In this document: in pieces, positions 1-5,928 of the stretch
Position numbering within the stretch: the first letter of the stretch is position 1
Layout of the letters: every line of letters starts with the position of its first letter
Assembly (NCBI GenBank): GCA_031549925.1
Contig: JAVBPA010000075.1
Span: 1-6,817 of the forward strand
Direction: 5' to 3'
Origin: JAVBPA01 sp031549925
GTDB taxonomy: Bacteria > Bacillota > Clostridia > Oscillospirales > CAG-272
DNA: 6,817 nt
The notes under the pieces: model-generated
Seen by the model: the letters and a program-made list of their open reading frames with translations, nothing else
The model's database searches: none
Told to the model about the DNA's origin: nothing
Position numbers and translations under genes: made by a program

Positions 1-749
1 CTTTTCAGGGTACTGTAATGGCTAATTACGCTCATCAAAACGGAGCGAAAACAGCAGCAATTATTACTCAGCTTGATGATGATTATTCGTCAGGACTCGG
101 CAATTATTTTGAAACGGCTTTTCTTAAACTCTCAGATTCTGATTCTATAGTCGCAAAAGAACAGTTCGAAACGGATCAAACCGATTTTATGACTATATTA
201 AACAATATAAAAGAAAAGAATCCCGATGTTATATTTGCTCCTTCTTCAATCGCAACCGCACCTATAATAATAAAACAAGCGCGCGAAATCGGTCTTACCT
301 GTCCGATTATGGCGGGAGATACATGGGAAAATACAACGATTATTGATAATGCCGGTTCATCGGCGGAAGGCGTTATCGTTTCTACATTCTTTGACGAAAA
401 CGCCACAGGTACTCTCGCATCCGATTTTGTTTCAGGATTCAAGGATTATTTGAAAGCAAATCCTGATATGCTGCAAAAAAATAACGGAGAAGGAATTGCG
501 GCTGTATCAGCTCTCGGTTACGACGCTTATCTTGTGGCTATCGACGCTATCAAACGCGCAGCGGAGGGAAAAACCGCTTTGAGTTCTTCCGACATTAAAA
601 ACGCTTTAAAAAATACCGAAATCAACGGAGTCACAGGGTCTATAAAATTTGATTCCAAAGGTGATGCGATAAAAGATATGGCATACATAAAGATGGTAGA
701 AAACGGAGTTTTCAAGTTTGTAAAAACAGTTTCTGTCGCAGGAAATTAA
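1..749 (+). CDS. Branched-chain amino acid type ABC transporter substrate-binding protein, C-terminal part
   Basis: Extracytoplasmic solute-binding protein of the type I periplasmic-binding fold (LivK/LivJ group, Peripla_BP_6 type). Such proteins deliver leucine, isoleucine, valine or related small ligands to a membrane ABC permease. The reading frame is open to the window edge (first complete codon at base 3, reading FQGTV before the Met at 18), so the true start and lipoprotein signal lie upstream and the Met at 18 is internal. Visible family features include the QLDDDYSSGLGNYFETAF helix, the GDTWENTTII segment of the second lobe, SALGYDAYLVAIDAI, and the typical end NGVTGSIKFDSKGD followed by a short strand and VFKFV. 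It ends at TAA (747-749). The ligand cannot be set from this part, since members also bind amides, urea or aromatic compounds. The permease and ATPase genes are not in the window; they may lie to the left. It converges on the glycosidase operon and is unlikely to belong to it. Confidence 0.92.
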   Translation, partial: FQGTVMANYAHQNGAKTAAIITQLDDDYSSGLGNYFETAFLKLSDSDSIVAKEQFETDQTDFMTILNNIKEKNPDVIFAPSSIATAPIIIKQAREIGLTCPIMAGDTWENTTIIDNAGSSAEGVIVSTFFDENATGTLASDFVSGFKDYLKANPDMLQKNNGEGIAAVSALGYDAYLVAIDAIKRAAEGKTALSSSDIKNALKNTEINGVTGSIKFDSKGDAIKDMAYIKMVENGVFKFVKTVSVAGN

Positions 750-811
750 ATAGCGGTTATTAGAGTTTCATCAAATAAAAATTAAAATTTCAAAATTATA
801 TTTTTATTTAC

Positions 812-899
812 AAAGACGGATATTCTTCTGATAAATTTTAAGATAAATCCTTTTTTAGGATAAAATCCGAAGATTAATGAAAGAAGAATACCCGTCTTT
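812..899. terminator. Long inverted repeat between convergent genes, probable terminator
   Basis: An 18-base left arm (812-829, starting AAAGACGG and ending ATTCTTCT) is matched by an inverted right arm (882-899) with a single mismatch. A loop of about 52 bases contains its own small hairpin (ATCCT 847-851 with AGGAT 857-861). Read on the + strand, the right arm runs into five Ts (897-901), which suits termination of the transporter transcript. On the - strand the arm is followed only by mixed A/T sequence, so termination of the opposing operon is less certain. The loop is much longer than in a normal intrinsic terminator, so a small palindromic mobile repeat is a possible alternative. The rest of 750-951 shows only AT-rich sequence. 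Confidence 0.55.
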
Positions 900-951
900 T
901 TGTTATTGCAATAAAAACCGGTTGATTTTTAATTTTTTAATAAATGAAACA

Positions 952-2184
952 TTAATAATAGTTATCTATAACATTTTGTACGGTTTGTGCCCATAAAGTA
1001 AGATTATTCGGATTTCCGCAGACAGTGCTGATATCTTTTACAATAAATTCACAAGGCGTATTATTTTTTATACACGCTTTTACCACACGTTCCGTTTCTT
1101 CTATTACCGGAGCCGGGTCGAATTTTTTCATACCTACATATGCGGGATTTGATTTGTATGAAAATACATAATCGCCTTGTATTTTTTCAGCGGCTATATC
1201 AGGATTTGCCCATGGAGTTATTGAAATACGCCGGAGATTTTTAAATTGACGCAATGTTTCAATTTTTGAATCCAAAGGTTCGCAGCAGCCGTAATAAGAT
1301 AGCCCGCAGCGATCGAAAAGACGCTTTGTATATTGCAAATCGAATTCATCCTGCATTTGGGGTGAAACAACAGCCAGCATTTGAGCCATTGCACGGCACC
1401 AAACGTCTTTTGCTGTAATTCTGTCTCTATCCAAATCCTTTGCCGGCAATTCGTATGTTGGCGCCGGGGTACAGTGGACATACATCTGATCTGTTTCGAG
1501 GACATTGAGCTCTTCATATCTGTCAAGCTCCCTCTCATGAACTCTTGTCAGAAAATCTATTATACGATGCATGTATTCGGGTCTGTCATAAAGATCATAA
1601 AGAGCATTTTCTACACCGCGTAATATAGATATAGTATCCCATGACGCAAAATACAAACCGATTCCGGATTTTTTAACCGGAATTATACCGCCGATTAAAT
1701 CAGAATAAAAATCGCACCATGAATCGGTCAGCGTTTTATCATAATTTATTTCCGGCAGATGAAGCTTTTCAAATACACTTTCATCAGATAATACATCTGT
1801 ATATCCGTGAGCGACGGCATAACTTCCCCCTTCAGGTGCTATATGTTTTTCGTTTGAAGATATACCTATACCAGTGTTCGAAACCGCAGCTCCTACTCTG
1901 AAATACGGATGCAAAGCATGGTTTCCGCGGAAATACTTCCATTGATACAATGAGGAACGCAAGAACCATTCTATTCCGTGATAACGCGGATCGGAGCATT
2001 GCAGCCGCAATTCTTCGCAGTTATTAAATTCCCCCCATGGTATCTCAAATACCAAAACCGGAGGCTTGATTATTTGTAAATCATTTATTTTTTTATAACT
2101 CTCTATAGTACTGACGCTAAAATCGGAATTAGCGGCTTCCGCATAAAACCGGCATAACTCCCTTATTTTGTTTTTATCTTCCAT
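952..2184 (-). CDS. Uroporphyrinogen decarboxylase / MetE-like superfamily protein, function unknown
   Basis: A 410-residue protein resembling the uroporphyrinogen decarboxylase / cobalamin-independent methionine synthase (TIM-barrel) superfamily, which also includes corrinoid methyltransferases such as MtaA. It is not a haem-pathway HemE: I do not see HemE's N-terminal arginine motif, and the neighbours are not haem genes. Recognisable segments are LETDQMYVHCTPAPTYELPA (229-248), SPQMQDEFDLQY (274-285), GLSYYGCCEPLDSKI (294-308), the strand end RRISITPWANPD (318-329), FSYKSNPA (341-348) and CEFIVKDISTVCGNP (378-392). His237/Cys238, Cys300/Cys301 and Cys378 or Cys389 are candidate metal-binding or catalytic residues by position, which is an inference. 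No signal peptide or membrane segment is visible. It starts five bases after the upstream glycosidase stop. No Shine-Dalgarno is evident before this ATG, so translation is probably coupled. Substrate and reaction are unknown. Confidence 0.75.
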   Translation of the reverse strand: MEDKNKIRELCRFYAEAANSDFSVSTIESYKKINDLQIIKPPVLVFEIPWGEFNNCEELRLQCSDPRYHGIEWFLRSSLYQWKYFRGNHALHPYFRVGAAVSNTGIGISSNEKHIAPEGGSYAVAHGYTDVLSDESVFEKLHLPEINYDKTLTDSWCDFYSDLIGGIIPVKKSGIGLYFASWDTISILRGVENALYDLYDRPEYMHRIIDFLTRVHERELDRYEELNVLETDQMYVHCTPAPTYELPAKDLDRDRITAKDVWCRAMAQMLAVVSPQMQDEFDLQYTKRLFDRCGLSYYGCCEPLDSKIETLRQFKNLRRISITPWANPDIAAEKIQGDYVFSYKSNPAYVGMKKFDPAPVIEETERVVKACIKNNTPCEFIVKDISTVCGNPNNLTLWAQTVQNVIDNYY

Positions 2185-2189
2185 AATTT

Positions 2190-3836
2190 TTATTTGATTT
2201 CGAAAACATAATTTAAACGTCCGATAGGAGCGGCATCTCCGTTTATATAGAAATCTTCTACGCGGACAATAGCAGCTCTTGTATCAACCCATTTGAAATA
2301 CAATTTATATTTTTCTCCGAGTCCGAGTTCCGATTTCGGTATTTTTATTGTTATTTCATTTCCGCTCCAGCTATAATCAAGACAAGCGCAAAGTTTGAAT
2401 GTATCGGCTTCTATAGTTCTTGAGTTTTCCGTACATTTGGCAAGGGAAGTAATTTTATCAGAAAATTGATGTGCGTTAGCTATATAATTGTAACAGCCGA
2501 ATGAAGGCAAATCTGAATTTTCCACTCCGATAAATATACTCATCCATGAACCCTGGAAATCATATTTTATAATATCAGAAGCGGTTTTTGCCGTGAATAC
2601 AAGTTCTTCCCCGTTGTCTGTCACACTTGATTCGAGTATTTCATTTCTGCCGCTATAATCTGTGTAATGTGTATTGTAGCCGTCACAATCGCGTATAAAC
2701 GCACCTTTGGGGAAATTCCTGTAAGCTACAGTTTCTCCTTTTGTTGCGGTGACAGACGGATCTGTACCTTTATAACGGCGCACATAATCAATAAGCTGCA
2801 AATAATAATTGTCCGAATATCCGCCCTTCATCGGTTCGATATCACGTGAATATTCAAGATCGCAGCAATCCACGAAAAGAAGCGGACGTGTTTCCGTTCC
2901 TCCCCAGCGTCCTGCTATCCATTCGTTCCATCCGGTAACGAATACATAAGGCGGATCGGTATCAAGCGCGCGTTCCCATTGTTCCGCGAAGTTATAACCG
3001 TATTTGTATGCTCCCTCCGATTTATCTTCCTGATTATTGTGGAATGAACGGCCCCTGTTTCCGGTTTCACCGTACATCGCACTGTCACCGAATCTTATTT
3101 GCGGATGCTGCGCTACTGATACATTTATTATTTCCGGTTCTTCACGGTAATTTTTTAATACTCTTTGCGGGCGTTCAAAATCCATCCAGGGCCAGCCGTT
3201 GAGTTTGGTGGGTTCGTTCGGCCATTGAGAAGCTCTGATTGTGAAAAAATCTTTTGCTTCATCGGAACATTCATCGGCAACAGCTATAATAAGCGGTTTT
3301 CCGTCAAGATAAAACCAAGTATCGGCACAAAAATTCGTTTTATAAAATTCCTGATATATAGCTTCTGTGGTTTTACCCGAAGCGGTATTGGTATAAAAAA
3401 CAACTTTAGGCGTATTAAAACCCGCTTCACGGTATTCATGAAGCAAACGCATCATCATGGCAGAAGCATCTTTGTAAAAAACGGCGTTGGTAGCGTCAAA
3501 TACCAAAAAGTCGATATCTGCCGCCGTGAGCATTTTAATATGACGGCGCATTACCCATTCGTCAGCCGTATAGTAGTAACCGAACAAAGGCTCGCCCCAG
3601 TGGTGCATCGTAGAATATTTACCCCAAACTTCGCTGTCGGGTTTGTATCCGGCTTTGGGATCAGCATCCAATAATTTTGTGATATCAAGAGGTCTAAAAT
3701 CCTTTGAATGTTCTCCGCACCATAAAAAGTAGAACATACCAACATATTTACCCGTTCTTTTTTCACCCGTTTCCGCAATTGTAGGCAATACTCTGCCCAG
3801 CGCGTCGGTCGCTTCAAAAACATCGTTGTATTTCAT
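2190..3836 (-). CDS. GH71/GH99-like glycoside hydrolase-type protein with C-terminal beta domain
   Basis: A 548-residue cytoplasmic protein, the first gene of a two-gene operon. The N-terminal part (about 28-360) looks like a TIM-barrel glycosidase related to GH71/GH99-like proteins. It shows YVGMFYFLWCGEH (31-43), GYYYTADEWVMRRHIKML (86-103) followed by DFLVFDATNA (109-118), a strand with GKPLIIAVADE (179-189), and VFVTGWNEWIAGR (298-310), in which Glu305 of the WNEW motif is the best candidate catalytic acid. The C-terminal part (about 366-548) is rich in predicted beta strands (ELVFTAKTAS, WMSIFIGVEN, EITIKIPKSELGLG, YKLYFKWVD) and resembles a CBM9/DOMON-like sandwich. There is no signal peptide, so it would act on an imported or intracellular glycan. 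The start is fixed by AAGGAG at 3846-3851, nine bases upstream of the ATG. The substrate is unknown, and assignment to a numbered CAZy family is tentative. Confidence 0.65.
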   Translation of the reverse strand: MKYNDVFEATDALGRVLPTIAETGEKRTGKYVGMFYFLWCGEHSKDFRPLDITKLLDADPKAGYKPDSEVWGKYSTMHHWGEPLFGYYYTADEWVMRRHIKMLTAADIDFLVFDATNAVFYKDASAMMMRLLHEYREAGFNTPKVVFYTNTASGKTTEAIYQEFYKTNFCADTWFYLDGKPLIIAVADECSDEAKDFFTIRASQWPNEPTKLNGWPWMDFERPQRVLKNYREEPEIINVSVAQHPQIRFGDSAMYGETGNRGRSFHNNQEDKSEGAYKYGYNFAEQWERALDTDPPYVFVTGWNEWIAGRWGGTETRPLLFVDCCDLEYSRDIEPMKGGYSDNYYLQLIDYVRRYKGTDPSVTATKGETVAYRNFPKGAFIRDCDGYNTHYTDYSGRNEILESSVTDNGEELVFTAKTASDIIKYDFQGSWMSIFIGVENSDLPSFGCYNYIANAHQFSDKITSLAKCTENSRTIEADTFKLCACLDYSWSGNEITIKIPKSELGLGEKYKLYFKWVDTRAAIVRVEDFYINGDAAPIGRLNYVFEIK

Positions 3837-3845
3837 GATCTATTA

Positions 3846-3851
3846 CTCCTT
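3846..3851 (-). promoter_or_regulatory. Ribosome binding site of the GH-like gene
   Basis: AAGGAG on the - strand, nine bases before the ATG at 3836. It is a strong site and fixes the start. The downstream partner gene has no comparable site. Confidence 0.85.
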
Positions 3852-3895
3852 ATAAAAAATTTATACTAAATAATTCCTGAATTCACTACGCCCGC

Positions 3896-3925
3896 ATTAT
3901 AACACATATGAATTACGCATGTCAA
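3896..3925 (-). promoter_or_regulatory. Strong sigma-A promoter of the glycosidase operon
   Basis: On the - strand there is a perfect -35 TTGACA (3920-3925), an 18-base spacer and a perfect -10 TATAAT (3896-3901) with the extended -10 TG one base upstream. Transcription should begin near 3889, giving a leader of about 50 bases before the ATG. A promoter this close to consensus is usually held down by a repressor. An imperfect dyad (ACAT...ATGT, 3904-3922) sits inside the spacer and overlaps the -35. Confidence 0.88.
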
Positions 3926-3941
3926 CAAAGTATAAAAGAAT

Positions 3942-3980
3942 AAAAAAACACTGCTTTAAAGAAATCTTTTCGGCAGTGCT
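3942..3980 (-). terminator. Intrinsic terminator of the purine operon
   Basis: Read on the - strand, CACTGC (3973-3978) pairs with GCAGTG (3949-3954). The interior contains a further AAAGA/TCTTT pairing, and the stem is followed at once by seven Ts (complement of 3942-3948). This is the classic form. It lies about 90 bases beyond the purH stop and ends only about 17 bases before the -35 of the next promoter, insulating the two operons. Confidence 0.87.
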
Positions 3981-4066
3981 TTATAAGTTTTAAATATTTA
4001 TTAATATTCCAATAAAAAAATTTTGCGCAGCTTTTTTTAAAAGCGATCGTACCTTTTATCCTAATA

Positions 4067-5635
4067 TTAATGCTTAAAATGCCTTTTACCAGTAAAAATC
4101 ATAGGAATTCCGTATTTATTGCAAGCCGCTATCGAATCCGGATCGTTGATTGACCCTCCCGGCTGAATAATTGCCGTTATCCCCGCCGCCGCAGCCGTTT
4201 CCACGCAATCGGGGAAAGGGAAAAAGGCGTCTGAAGCCATGACCGAACCTCTTGCACGCTCAGTTTCACCTAATGTATTTGCATATTTTATAGCAAGTTC
4301 GAGTGCTGTTATCCTGTTTGTTTGTCCGGGACCTACACCTGTGGTTGCTCCGTCTTTGCAAAGCACGATACCGTTTGATTTTGTGTGTTTGACGGCTTTC
4401 ATACCGAAAATAAGATCCCGCATTTGTTCTTCTGTCGGAGCTTTATCGGTAACTACTTTAAAATCATTTTCATCGAACAATTCTGTGTTCAATTCCTGAA
4501 CAAGAAGTCCCCCCGCAACCTTTTTCATATCAAGCATGTCGGAACGGTTCGGTTTTGAAATGTCAGGAAGTACGAGCAGCCGGATGTTTTTTTTCTTTTC
4601 GAGAACTTTTACAGCATCCGGAGTATAATCGGGAGCTATAACGATTTCGATAAAAATTTTATCTATTTCCTTAGCTGTTTTAAAATCTATTTTTTTGTTT
4701 GAAGCAATAATACCGCCGAATATGGAAACCGGATCAGCGTTGTAGGCTTTCATGTAAGCATCATAAATATTATCCGCCGTTCCGATACCGCAGGGATTTG
4801 CGTGCTTTACAGCTACGATACAAGCCGTATCGGTTCCGTATTCCTTTAATGTATCAAGAGCCCCGTTTGTATCGTTAATATTATTATATGAAAGTTCTTT
4901 TCCGTGTATTTGTTTGGCACAGACAAGAGTTCCCGTAAAATTATTTCCGATTTCGCGGTAAAATGCGGCTTTTTGGTGCGGATTTTCACCGTAACGCATT
5001 TCCTGCACTTTTTCGTATGTCATAGTGAAAGAATCGGGGAGTATGGGAGATGAAGTTTCTTTTCTCAAATACGAAGCAATCAGTGTGTCGTAAGCTGATG
5101 TATGTTCGAATACCTTATATGCAAGCCGCAATTTTGTATCGCGTGATACATCACCTTTTTCCTTGAGTTCATCTATAACAACAGTATAATCTGAGGGATC
5201 CACTATAACAGAAACGTCCTGCCAGTTTTTAGCTGCCGCACGGAGCATAGTGGGTCCGCCTATATCGATGTTTTCTATTGCTTCTTCACGTGTGACTCCT
5301 TCCTTTAAAACGGTTTGCTTAAAGGGATAGAGGTTTATTGCCACAATATCGATCGGGGAAACACCTAAATTTTTAATTTGCTCCATATGTTCGGCATTTC
5401 CGCGAATCGCAAGTATTCCGGCGTGTATCATCGGATGCAGAGTTTTTACTCTTCCGTCGAGACATTCGGGGAATCCGGTTATATCGGATACATTTGTTAC
5501 GGGTATACCGGCTTCTGAAATAGATTTTGCCGTTCCGCCTGTGGATATAATTTCATAACCGAGAGCGTCAAGTTCACGCGCGAAATCAATAACGCCTGTT
5601 TTATCGGATAAACTGATGATAGCACGTTTTTTCAT
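4067..5635 (-). CDS. purH: Bifunctional AICAR formyltransferase / IMP cyclohydrolase
   Basis: Catalyses the last two steps of de novo IMP synthesis: formyl transfer from 10-formyl-tetrahydrofolate to AICAR (ZMP), then ring closure of FAICAR to IMP, in the cytoplasm. It is 522 residues, the usual bacterial length. The N-terminal MGS-like cyclohydrolase domain (about 1-130) carries SLSDKTG (8-14), STGGTAK (31-37), ECLDGRVKTLHPMIHAGIL (57-75) and NLYPF (101-105). The AICAR transformylase domain carries MRYGENPHQ (213-221), ELSYNNINDTNGALD (247-261), the catalytic Lys-His pair in VKHANPCG (276-283, K277/H278), VGPGQTNR (434-441), SDAFFPFPD (468-476), QPGGSINDPD (491-500) and the terminal FTGKRHFKH. 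AAGGAG at 5648-5653, 12 bases upstream, supports the start. It is the last gene of the purine group and sits behind its own promoter and ZTP riboswitch. Identity is secure. Confidence 0.99.
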   Translation of the reverse strand: MKKRAIISLSDKTGVIDFARELDALGYEIISTGGTAKSISEAGIPVTNVSDITGFPECLDGRVKTLHPMIHAGILAIRGNAEHMEQIKNLGVSPIDIVAINLYPFKQTVLKEGVTREEAIENIDIGGPTMLRAAAKNWQDVSVIVDPSDYTVVIDELKEKGDVSRDTKLRLAYKVFEHTSAYDTLIASYLRKETSSPILPDSFTMTYEKVQEMRYGENPHQKAAFYREIGNNFTGTLVCAKQIHGKELSYNNINDTNGALDTLKEYGTDTACIVAVKHANPCGIGTADNIYDAYMKAYNADPVSIFGGIIASNKKIDFKTAKEIDKIFIEIVIAPDYTPDAVKVLEKKKNIRLLVLPDISKPNRSDMLDMKKVAGGLLVQELNTELFDENDFKVVTDKAPTEEQMRDLIFGMKAVKHTKSNGIVLCKDGATTGVGPGQTNRITALELAIKYANTLGETERARGSVMASDAFFPFPDCVETAAAAGITAIIQPGGSINDPDSIAACNKYGIPMIFTGKRHFKH

Positions 5636-5647
5636 TTTGAATGGAAT

Positions 5648-5653
5648 CTCCTT
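5648..5653 (-). promoter_or_regulatory. Ribosome binding site of purH
   Basis: AAGGAG on the - strand, 12 bases from the purH ATG at 5635. The spacing is slightly long but the match is strong. It lies downstream of the riboswitch terminator and is not part of it, so control is at termination rather than by hiding this site. Confidence 0.8.
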
Positions 5654-5680
5654 TTAATAAAATAAAAATTTTGTTTTCGT

Positions 5681-5719
5681 TTATCTGAGAATTTCAGGGT
5701 AAAGTTTTGCCATGCTCAT
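5681..5719 (-). CDS. Possible 12-residue leader ORF ahead of purH
   Basis: A short reading frame in the purH leader translating as MSMAKLYPEILR and ending in TAA, with an AAAGGTG element (5731-5737) about 12 bases upstream of the first ATG. A second in-frame ATG (5713) would give ten residues. It lies after the riboswitch terminator and about 45 bases before the purH start. It could be a real small or leader peptide, a decayed gene remnant, or chance, since ORFs this short are expected by chance. No function can be assigned. Confidence 0.25.
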   Translation of the reverse strand: MSMAKLYPEILR

Positions 5720-5757
5720 TAAATAGCAGCACCTTTTAGTATCCCCGCTTTTGGAAT

Positions 5758-5812
5758 AAAAAAACCGGCCTCCGGACGCGTATCCCAACGGGGGACATTG
5801 CGCCCAGACGGT
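5758..5812 (-). terminator. Riboswitch-controlled intrinsic terminator before purH
   Basis: Read on the - strand, ACCGTCTGGGCGC (5800-5812) pairs with a right arm (5764-5779, starting GCGTCCGGA and ending CGGT). This gives about 13 pairs, including one U.G and one G.U, around a three-base GGC bulge. The roughly 20-base loop can itself fold (TCCC/GGGA). Seven Ts follow (complement of 5758-5764). The left arm is the same CCGUCUGGGC that the ZTP aptamer needs, so aptamer and terminator exclude each other. This is the expected layout of a ligand-ON switch. Confidence 0.87.
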
Positions 5813-5870
5813 CGGCTTGCTAAAAGGCTATACTTCACGTGGTTTATTCCACTTCCGTCAGTCGTATAAC
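5802..5870 (-). ncRNA. ZTP riboswitch aptamer (pfl motif) controlling purH
   Basis: Matches the pfl/ZTP class, which senses ZMP and ZTP. On the - strand, P1 can form between 5864-5870 (GUUAUAC) and 5827-5833 (GUAUAGC). Within it lies ACGACUGACGGAAGUGG with P2 GUGG (5849-5852) pairing CCAC (5839-5842) around an AAUAAA loop. After a short linker comes the 3' hallmark CCGUCUGGGC (5802-5811). The pseudoknot pairs GACGG (5855-5859) with CCGUC (5807-5811). Where the consensus has GGCG/CGCC, both sides have changed together, keeping base pairing. The expected transcription start (about 5870) coincides with the first base of P1. The ligand ZMP is the substrate of PurH, encoded directly downstream. 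The P3 helix is not clearly resolved by eye. Confidence 0.92.
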
Positions 5871-5876
5871 ACTTAC

Positions 5877-5905
5877 ATTATATTCTATACAATAAAAACA
5901 GTCAA
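5877..5905 (-). promoter_or_regulatory. Sigma-A promoter of the purH transcript
   Basis: On the - strand: -35 TTGACT (5900-5905), a 17-base spacer and a perfect -10 TATAAT (5877-5882). The predicted start near 5870 puts the ZTP aptamer at the extreme 5' end of the RNA and gives a leader of about 235 bases. The -35 begins about 24 bases after the purN stop, so purH can be expressed separately from purF-purN. Confidence 0.85.
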
Positions 5906-5928
5906 GGGTGTTAACAAATTGTTTACAA

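Noticed and set aside
18..749. Taking the Met at 18 as the start of the transporter-binding protein
   Set aside because: The frame is open to the window edge, the residues before Met fit the family, and no signal peptide follows this Met.
903..914. Twelve-base palindrome TTATTGCAATAA
   Set aside because: Short and AT-rich in an AT-rich gap, with no promoter nearby; likely chance.
1218..1538. 106-codon open frame on the - strand in another frame of the UroD-like gene
   Set aside because: It overlaps a gene with clear superfamily motifs in the main frame; the translation is low quality.
952..2184. Calling this gene hemE (uroporphyrinogen decarboxylase proper)
   Set aside because: HemE's N-terminal substrate-binding motifs are not visible and there are no haem genes nearby; only superfamily-level similarity is supported.
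3165..3674. 169-codon open frame on the + strand opposite the glycosidase-like gene
   Set aside because: It lies wholly antisense to a recognisable protein, and its translation shows no family features.
4014..4044. A7/T7 and GCTTTT/AAAAGC hairpins just after purH, as a first terminator
   Set aside because: The GC content of the stem is very low and the T run is not adjacent to the better stem. The 3942-3980 hairpin is far more convincing.
4239..4499. 86-codon open frame on the + strand opposite purH
   Set aside because: Antisense to conserved PurH sequence, with no ribosome binding site or family signature.
5636..5928. Guanine/adenine riboswitch or PurR box upstream of purH
   Set aside because: The three-way-junction purine aptamer signatures and paired CCGAACA boxes are not seen, while the ZTP motif explains the conserved-looking bases.
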